A stretch of DNA of 12,094 nt, taken from LSUCC0057 sp048549915 (GTDB lineage Bacteria > Pseudomonadota > Gammaproteobacteria > Pseudomonadales > Porticoccaceae). Below the pieces are notes generated by a model. It was not told the DNA's origin and ran no database searches. It saw only the letters and a program-made list of their open reading frames with translations. Positions 7,229-12,094 of this stretch are shown here, in pieces; within the stretch, counting starts at the first letter, position 1, and the number at the start of each line of letters is the position of its first letter. Both the position numbers and the translations under genes were made by a program. Location of the stretch: NCBI GenBank assembly GCA_048549915.1, contig JBLYYE010000028.1:1-12094 (forward strand), in the 5' to 3' direction.

Positions 7229-8862
7229 GATTGACCACCGGTATGTGCTTGCTGCTTCATGGCCGCTTGTACAAAACCTTCAAAAAGTGGGTGACCATCG
7301 CGCGGGGTAGAGGTAAATTCGGGGTGGAACTGGCAAGCGACAAACCAGGGATGCTCTGCTAGCTCGACCGTCTCAACCAAAGTTTTGTCGTAGGAGAGAC
7401 CGCCGACAATCAGGCCCGCCGCTTTGAGCTGGTCGACATAGTTGTTGTTGACTTCATAGCGATGGCGGTGGCGCTCTTTGATCTCTTGGGCACCGTAAAC
7501 CTCAGCGATTTTAGAGCCCGGAATCAGGTGGCAAGTCTGTGCACCCAGGCGCATAGTACCGCCCAAGTCAGAATCGATATCGCGCGTTTCAACGTTGCCA
7601 CTGGCATCAATCCATTCGGTAATTAAGCCGACCACCGGGTGCGCTGTCTGCTCATCAAACTCGGTGCTGTTGGCACCCTCTAATTTGCAAACATTGCGCG
7701 CGTATTCAATGACCGCGATCTGCATACCCAAGCAGATACCCAGGTAAGGCACGTTGTTCTCGCGGGCATGGCGGACCGCCATAATCTTGCCCTCGGTGCC
7801 GCGGGTACCAAATCCACCCGGGACCAATATCGCATCGGCATCGTCCAGCAGGCTGGGCTGCTGCTCGAGCGCCTCGGAATCGATATAGGCAATTTTCACC
7901 TTGGTTTTGTTGTGGATGCCGGCATGCACCAGTGCTTCTGTGAGCGACTTATAGGCATCAAGCAGCTCCATGTATTTGCCCACCATAGCGATTTTAACTT
8001 CGCCTTTGGAGTGCAGTTGGTTCTCAACTACCTGATCCCACTCGTCCAGATTAGCCGCTGGCTGATCCAAATTAAATTGGTCTAAAACGTATTGATCAAG
8101 TCCCCAAGTGTGCAACATGCGCGGTACTTGGTAGATGGTCTTAGCATCAACCAACGGGATCACTGCAGCTTCAGGGACATTGGTAAACAGCGAAATCTTT
8201 TTGCGCTGGCCGTTGTCGATCTCTACCTCAGATCGGCACAGCAGCACATCGGGCAGCAAGCCGATTGAGCGCATCTCTTTTACTGAGTGCTGGGTAGGTT
8301 TAGTTTTACTCTCGCCCGCCGAGGCAATATAAGGCACCAGAGTGAGGTGCATTAACAGTGCACGTTGGCGGCCCAGCTCTAGGACCATTTGGCGGACAGA
8401 CTCTAAGAAGGGCTGAGACTCAATATCACCTACGGTGCCACCAATCTCTACCACGGCAATGTCGGCATCGCCCGCACCGGCGTAAACTCGACGCTTGATC
8501 TCATCGGTGACGTGGGGAATAACCTGGACGGTGCCGCCCAGATAGTCGCCGCGGCGCTCGCGACGCAAAATTGTTTCGTAAATCTGCCCGCTGGTGAAGT
8601 TATTGTTTTGAGTCATTTTAGAACGCAAGAAACGTTCGTAATGGCCCAAATCGAGATCGGTCTCAGCGCCGTCTTGGGTAACGTAAACCTCACCGTGCTG
8701 GAAGGGGCTCATGGTGCCGGGGTCTACATTTAAATAGGGATCTAACTTGAGGATGGTAACTTTTAAGCCTCGCGCCTCGAGCACAGCACCCAGCGAAGCG
8801 GCAGCGATACCCTTACCCAAAGAAGAAACCACACCACCGGTGACAAAAATAAAACGCGTCAT
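7225..8862 (-). CDS. pyrG: CTP synthase
   Basis: Aminates UTP to CTP with ATP and glutamine, the last step of cytidine nucleotide synthesis, with GTP as activator. From ATG 8862 the product has 545 residues, exactly the E. coli length. The N-terminal synthetase domain opens with FIFVTGGVVSSLGKG (P-loop type) and includes KLDPYLNVDPGTMSPFQHGE and the EIGGTVGDIES segment. The C-terminal class I amidotransferase domain has VPGGFGTRG, the nucleophile Cys377 (GICLGMQ), and His513 and Glu515 (FHPEFTS). A longer in-frame reading extends to 8925 but adds 21 residues foreign to the family and overlaps the likely promoter, so 8862 was chosen. A GGAA about eight bases upstream is the only ribosome binding site. 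Its last bases overlap the start of kdsA. Confidence 0.98.
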   Translation of the reverse strand: MTRFIFVTGGVVSSLGKGIAAASLGAVLEARGLKVTILKLDPYLNVDPGTMSPFQHGEVYVTQDGAETDLDLGHYERFLRSKMTQNNNFTSGQIYETILRRERRGDYLGGTVQVIPHVTDEIKRRVYAGAGDADIAVVEIGGTVGDIESQPFLESVRQMVLELGRQRALLMHLTLVPYIASAGESKTKPTQHSVKEMRSIGLLPDVLLCRSEVEIDNGQRKKISLFTNVPEAAVIPLVDAKTIYQVPRMLHTWGLDQYVLDQFNLDQPAANLDEWDQVVENQLHSKGEVKIAMVGKYMELLDAYKSLTEALVHAGIHNKTKVKIAYIDSEALEQQPSLLDDADAILVPGGFGTRGTEGKIMAVRHARENNVPYLGICLGMQIAVIEYARNVCKLEGANSTEFDEQTAHPVVGLITEWIDASGNVETRDIDSDLGGTMRLGAQTCHLIPGSKIAEVYGAQEIKERHRHRYEVNNNYVDQLKAAGLIVGGLSYDKTLVETVELAEHPWFVACQFHPEFTSTPRDGHPLFEGFVQAAMKQQAHTGGQS

Positions 8863-8896
8863 AGCTATTCCAGAAGCCAAATCGAACAAAGCACCC

Positions 8897-8925
8897 ACTA
8901 TCAAAGGGGTACTGACAAGGTTCAA
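8897..8925 (-). promoter_or_regulatory. Probable promoter of pyrG-kdsA-eno
   Basis: TTGAAC (8920-8925) and GATAGT (8897-8902) on the minus strand are separated by exactly 17 bases. The -10 is followed at once by GGG, and transcription starting near 8890 would give a leader of about 28 bases. I see no clear terminator between tilS and pyrG, so read-through from tilS may add to it. Confidence 0.5.
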
Positions 8926-9020
8926 GCGAGGTTTTTTTGGCCGCGATATTTTGCCGTTTTGGGCCGAGATCCATCCTCTGCGAGATGGGATATCAGACTA
9001 CCAGATCAGTCCTGTTATTG

Positions 9021-10427
9021 CTACTCAGAAAGTGGCTGAGAAGCGCCAATGTGAACAATTTTTACCCCGGCCTGCTCAGCCGGCGCTGCGCAACCTGCCT
9101 CTACCCAAAGCCCACCGACTGCGGCCAGTTTTTCCCCAGCCCAGAGCAGCGGGGTGTCAGAGCGCAACCACGGCGGTATGCCCTGCTCCTGAAAGACGTT
9201 CTTAAGTGGCGCTGAGCCCCGTCGGCCGACTGGACGGCTGCGCACGCCGGGTTCTCGCGGGCGAACGCTCAATGAATTTAAATCAGTGCGCAACAGTGGC
9301 TCACCACCAACAGTATATTCGGCCGCAGTCGCCACCAGCGAACTGCCGTCGGGCAGACTCAAGGAGGCCGGTAAATTGTGCAAAGACCACTGCAAAGAAT
9401 AGGCCGTAGGCTTTTGATGTTCTAAGCTCTCGGACAGCAAGTAGAGCCTCCCAGCAAACCGCCGCCAGTGATAGCCATCGCCGCACAGCTGCGGTTGCGC
9501 GTCCTCGCGGGCAGTCAGCACAGTGGCTTCTAACTGTTGCAACTCTTTCGCTGAGACCAGACCCCCTTGCTGTGCAATCTCCGGCCAGTAGCGCAGCAGG
9601 TTGCGCTGCCTGCGGGGGGCCAAGCCCTCCAGCAATTCGATCGAGAGTGAACGGCCGCCCTGCTCACTGCGTTCAGCACAGGCTTGCAAATCCATCTGTG
9701 CCAGTTCAGCCAATAGCTGGTCACCTTCGCGCAGGTGCTCTGTGGTCCGCGCTAGCGGCAGGTGCCACTGCTGCCAACGCTTGCGCAGCGCCGGTGTCAC
9801 TTGGCGACGCAGATAATTGCGATCGTACAACTCGCGGTTATTGCTCTCGTCCTCTACCCACTGCAGCTGGTTTTGATTGGCGTACTGCTCAAGCCTCTGG
9901 CGAGGCACCTCCAACAGTGGGCGCAGTAATTTGCCACGGCCAATTGTGCGCTGCACAGGGATGGCCGCCAGACCGCGCAAACCAGCGCCGCGCAAAAGCC
10001 TATAGAGTAGCGTCTCCAATTGATCATCGGCGTGATGGCCGAGCAAAAGCAGCTCATCCGCCCCCAGCAGCGCTTCAAAAACGGCATAGCGCGCTTGCCG
10101 CGCGGCCGCCTCTAAACCCACCCCCTGCGTTGCACAGTCGACTGTATGTACCTCAAAGTGGCAGCCCAACTGCTCGGCGCGCTGAGCGACAACAGCCTGC
10201 CAGTGATCGGCATGAGGTGATAATTGGTGGTTGATATGCACCACCGCTAGGCGCTCGGAAGGCAGCAGCCCAGCTGTGATATCCAACAGCACCATAGAGT
10301 CCAAACCCCCACTGCAAGCCACCCACACACGCTCAGCGGCTTGAATATCTGCAGCGATTTTTGGCGAAATAAGCTCCGCCCACAAAGTACTGTTAGACGA
10401 CAAATTAGGCACCGCTAAACTCATCAT
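9021..10427 (-). CDS. tilS: tRNA(Ile)-lysidine synthase
   Basis: Ligates lysine to C34 of the tRNA(Ile) with anticodon CAU, using ATP, which changes both its codon (AUG to AUA) and its amino acid identity; essential in most bacteria. From ATG 10427 the product has 468 residues, somewhat above E. coli (432). The N-terminal N-type ATP pyrophosphatase domain has the PP-loop SGGLDS at 39-44, then HINHQLSPHADHW and LLGHHADDQLETLLYRLLRGAGLRGL. Next is VEDESNNRELYDRNYLR, and the C-terminal domain has RPREPGVRSRP and LKNVFQEQGIPPWLR. The start is uncertain: ATG 10427, ATG 10424 and GTG 10445 are all in frame, and 10427 has GGGA about seven bases upstream. All three overlap the end of the YheU-like gene, so translation is probably coupled. 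Confidence 0.95.
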   Translation of the reverse strand: MMSLAVPNLSSNSTLWAELISPKIAADIQAAERVWVACSGGLDSMVLLDITAGLLPSERLAVVHINHQLSPHADHWQAVVAQRAEQLGCHFEVHTVDCATQGVGLEAAARQARYAVFEALLGADELLLLGHHADDQLETLLYRLLRGAGLRGLAAIPVQRTIGRGKLLRPLLEVPRQRLEQYANQNQLQWVEDESNNRELYDRNYLRRQVTPALRKRWQQWHLPLARTTEHLREGDQLLAELAQMDLQACAERSEQGGRSLSIELLEGLAPRRQRNLLRYWPEIAQQGGLVSAKELQQLEATVLTAREDAQPQLCGDGYHWRRFAGRLYLLSESLEHQKPTAYSLQWSLHNLPASLSLPDGSSLVATAAEYTVGGEPLLRTDLNSLSVRPREPGVRSRPVGRRGSAPLKNVFQEQGIPPWLRSDTPLLWAGEKLAAVGGLWVEAGCAAPAEQAGVKIVHIGASQPLSE

Positions 10428-10710
10428 CCGGCCATCCCGCACCACCTTCGAGATACTCCTGCTCTGGCTCTGCGACCTGTTCGACTAAAGCCCGTCGCAA
10501 CTGCTGGCGAGTGAGCAAATTGCAGTTTTCGGTCTGTGGATCGAAGGTTATCAGCACGTCACCCCGTTCGAGCTGGCGTTGCAAGCGAGATTTTTTACCC
10601 GCCAGCGACAGCTCTTGATCACCGTAGTCGGTGCCCTCGCGCAGGATAAACTCCTCCATCAGAGCATCGAGAAGATCGGCGGAGAGCCGCTCGAGCGGGA
10701 TCTCAATCAC
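10405..10710 (-). CDS. UPF0270 family protein (YheU-like)
   Basis: Small protein of unknown function belonging to the family of E. coli YheU. Residues 1-70 follow the family pattern: IPLERLSADLLDALMEEF, then the hallmark LREGTDYGDQE, a KKSRLQRQL helix and GDVLITFDPQTENCNLL. No signal peptide or membrane segment is seen; it should be cytosolic. At 101 residues it is about 30 longer than E. coli YheU (72). The extra C-terminal part is acidic (AEPEQEYLEGGAGWPDDEF) and its coding sequence overlaps the tilS start by 23 bases, so the extension may be a by-product of overlapping tilS rather than a functional part. The start is a GTG immediately after the TGA stop of the gene upstream, which points to coupled translation. 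Assigned by motif, not by a search. Confidence 0.85.
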   Translation of the reverse strand: MIEIPLERLSADLLDALMEEFILREGTDYGDQELSLAGKKSRLQRQLERGDVLITFDPQTENCNLLTRQQLRRALVEQVAEPEQEYLEGGAGWPDDEFSGA

Positions 10711-11583
10711 TCAGTAACCGCTCTGCTCTGTTGCCACTGGCTTGCGAAAACGCAGCGTCATGCGATCACTCTCACCGATGGCCAAGAACTCCTCGCGCCG
10801 CTCGTCGCCTAGGCGCAGATTGGGCGGCAGTGTCCAGACGCCTTTGGGGTGATCGCGATTATCTAGCGAGTTAGCGTTTACTTCGCTGCTCGCCTCGAGC
10901 ACAAAACCGGCCTGCTCTGCCAATTCCACGACATAAGCCTGTGTCATATAGCCGCTGCTGCGCATCGCGTCACGGCTAGTCTCAGGCGCCGCGCGATGCT
11001 CTACGACACCGAGAACACCACCCGGCTTGAGCGCCTGAAAAAACAGCTCAAAGGCGGTCTGCTCAGAATCGGTATTCAACCAGTTGTGTACATTGCGAAA
11101 AGTCAGTACCGCATCGGCAGACTCGTCAGCGACGGTCAGCAGCTGCTGGGACGGATCGAATTGCGCCAAAGTGATATTACTCCAGGCAGAATCTGGCGCC
11201 GCAATTGCAGCTGCATAACTCTCTCGAGAGCGTTTAAAGTAATTCACTGCGCGCTCACTGATTCCGGCGGCCGGCACTGCCGGAAAATGAGCCGCTATCA
11301 ATTGGCCATCCACCAGTGGCGCTAGAATAGCGCTATACCAGCCACCGCCGGGCCAAATCTCAACCACATCCATATCTGGCTCAATAGCGAAAAACTCCAG
11401 AGTTTTCTGGGGGTGGCGATATTGATCGCGCGCGCGATCAGCATCGCTGCGCTGCGGGCTAGCTATGGCTGCCGCTATCGCTGAGGCGCTCTTTTCCACT
11501 GGCGCGGAGCGCTCGCAACCGGTCATCGCCAACAGCGCTAAAACACTAAAACCGACACTCGCTTTAAAAATATTTAAAAACAT
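10711..11583 (-). CDS. Predicted lipoprotein, SAM-methyltransferase-like (COG4798 type)
   Basis: From ATG 11583 (AGGGG six bases upstream) the product has 290 residues. It opens with a lipoprotein signal: basic Lys8, hydrophobic VGFSVLALLAM and the lipobox-like MTGC ending at Cys23, followed by Glu, which would favour outer-membrane sorting. A low-complexity Ala/Ser linker leads to SDADRARDQYRHP, typical of COG4798 proteins. A Rossmann methyltransferase-like core follows, with a motif I variant VVEIWPGGGWYS (73-84), an acidic strand at DESADAVLTFRNVHNWL (153-169) and LKPGGVLGVVEHR (185-197). The C-terminus RMTLRFRKP is also familiar from this group. The substrate is unknown. Because SAM is a cytosolic cofactor, the export signal is puzzling. 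A longer in-frame reading to 11649 exists but would bury the signal peptide. It heads the yheU-tilS cluster. Confidence 0.8.
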   Translation of the reverse strand: MFLNIFKASVGFSVLALLAMTGCERSAPVEKSASAIAAAIASPQRSDADRARDQYRHPQKTLEFFAIEPDMDVVEIWPGGGWYSAILAPLVDGQLIAAHFPAVPAAGISERAVNYFKRSRESYAAAIAAPDSAWSNITLAQFDPSQQLLTVADESADAVLTFRNVHNWLNTDSEQTAFELFFQALKPGGVLGVVEHRAAPETSRDAMRSSGYMTQAYVVELAEQAGFVLEASSEVNANSLDNRDHPKGVWTLPPNLRLGDERREEFLAIGESDRMTLRFRKPVATEQSGY

Positions 11584-11615
11584 TGCCCACCCCTGATTGA
11601 AGTTATTACTGGCCC

Positions 11616-11644
11616 ATAATACGCCAAGCTGGGGTGCAGTTGCA
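11616..11644 (-). promoter_or_regulatory. Possible promoter of the lipoprotein-yheU-tilS unit
   Basis: TATTAT at 11616-11621 on the minus strand is a good -10 hexamer, with a weak TGCAAC 17 bases upstream (11639-11644). Transcription from near 11609 would give a leader of about 26 bases, which includes the AGGGG before ATG 11583. The gap 11584-11714 must also hold the promoter of the divergent ACT-domain gene, for which I see no clear -10. Confidence 0.35.
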
Positions 11645-11714
11645 GCCATCTCGATAACCGCGCAAACTATTGCTTTGGAAGGCTATCCTCGGCTTTCTCT
11701 ACAGGGACACTACT

Positions 11715-12094
11715 ATGCACAGCTCACTGGTTATTACTGTTCTCGCCGACGATCAACCCGGCATCGTTGAAAAACTGGCCGGCACTATCGCCGCGGCAGG
11801 TGGCAATTGGCTTGAGAGCAGTATGTCGCGGCTGTCGGGAAAATTTGCCGGCTTACTGCTGATCTCAGTGCCGGACAATAACCAGGCAGCGCTAGCAACT
11901 GCTCTTCAAGCCTTGGAGAGCACCGCGTTAAAGATCAGTATTGAGACAACTGGCGCAGCGCTTAGCGATGAAGAAACTGGCAGCATGGTCGGAGTGGAAA
12001 TTGTCGCCAACGACCGCCCCGGGATTGTCGAGGAGATATCGCGACTTTTAGCCAGCGCACAAATCAATGTCGTTTCACTGGAGACTTTTTGCGA
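11715..12094 (+). CDS. ACT-domain regulatory protein, GcvR-like (5' part only)
   Basis: The first 126 codons are visible and the gene runs off the right edge. AGGGA seven bases upstream supports the ATG. Residues of about 3-78 form one ACT domain (LVITVLADDQPGIVEKLAGTI), and a second begins near residue 92 (VGVEIVANDRPGIVEEISRLL). The repeated D-x-P/R-PGIV signature and the paired layout match the family of GcvR, the glycine-cleavage repressor partner, and of related paired-ACT proteins that sense amino acids. There is no DNA-binding domain in the visible part, as expected for GcvR, which acts by binding another regulator. A true GcvR role is not proven: gcvA or gcv genes are not in view and paired-ACT proteins differ in function. 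Confidence 0.8.
   Translation, partial: MHSSLVITVLADDQPGIVEKLAGTIAAAGGNWLESSMSRLSGKFAGLLLISVPDNNQAALATALQALESTALKISIETTGAALSDEETGSMVGVEIVANDRPGIVEEISRLLASAQINVVSLETFC

Noticed and set aside
8863..8925. N-terminal extension of PyrG upstream of ATG 8862
   Set aside because: The added residues are hydrophobic and absent from the family, and the stretch coincides with a promoter-like sequence; ATG 8862 gives the exact E. coli length.
8963..8995. An imperfect inverted repeat (CCATC / GATGG) between tilS and pyrG as a terminator
   Set aside because: The stem is short and no T-tract follows on the minus strand, so it does not qualify as an intrinsic terminator.
9572..10234. A 220-codon plus-strand open frame inside tilS
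   Set aside because: It is antisense to intact tilS motifs, including the conserved HHADDQ segment, and its Ala/Pro/Arg-rich composition is typical of a shadow frame in GC-rich DNA.

Overview
This window reads as housekeeping chromosome from a gammaproteobacterium. The evidence is the divergent xseA / guaBA arrangement, the pyrG-kdsA-eno order downstream of tilS, a UPF0270 (YheU-like) protein, and protein sequences close to E. coli at every residue I could compare from memory. Moderate GC and gene order seen in marine Cellvibrionales-like lineages make that group a reasonable guess, but nothing here fixes the genus.

Layout, left to right. Bases 1-237 are AT-rich and look unlike the rest. They hold an intrinsic terminator for guaA, three GTGTGAAA repeats, and at the left edge a possible start codon of a gene leaving the window on the minus strand. 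The 3' end of guaA is a known integration site for tyrosine-recombinase elements, so this may be the boundary of an integrated element; the deciding gene body lies outside the window. Next come guaA and guaB (minus strand, GMP synthesis from IMP), separated by a perfect hairpin plus T-tract. xseA (exonuclease VII large subunit) runs divergently on the plus strand and converges on eno, with a two-way terminator between them.

A minus-strand series then runs right to left: a predicted lipoprotein with a methyltransferase-like fold (COG4798-like), a YheU-like protein and tilS, with abutting or overlapping ends; then pyrG with a probable promoter of its own, kdsA (4-base overlap with pyrG) and eno. 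At the right edge a plus-strand gene with ACT domains (GcvR-like) is cut off by the window end.

Functionally the window covers nucleotide synthesis (GuaA, GuaB, PyrG), glycolysis (Eno), lipopolysaccharide precursor synthesis (KdsA), tRNA decoding (TilS) and DNA repair (XseA). GuaA and PyrG are both glutamine amidotransferases with intact Cys-His-Glu triads. I found no CRISPR array, rRNA or tRNA gene, complete insertion sequence or new multi-gene system. The points most worth a second look are the guaA-flanking boundary, the terminator inside guaBA, the SD-less and possibly leaderless xseA, and the lipoprotein methyltransferase-yheU-tilS cluster.
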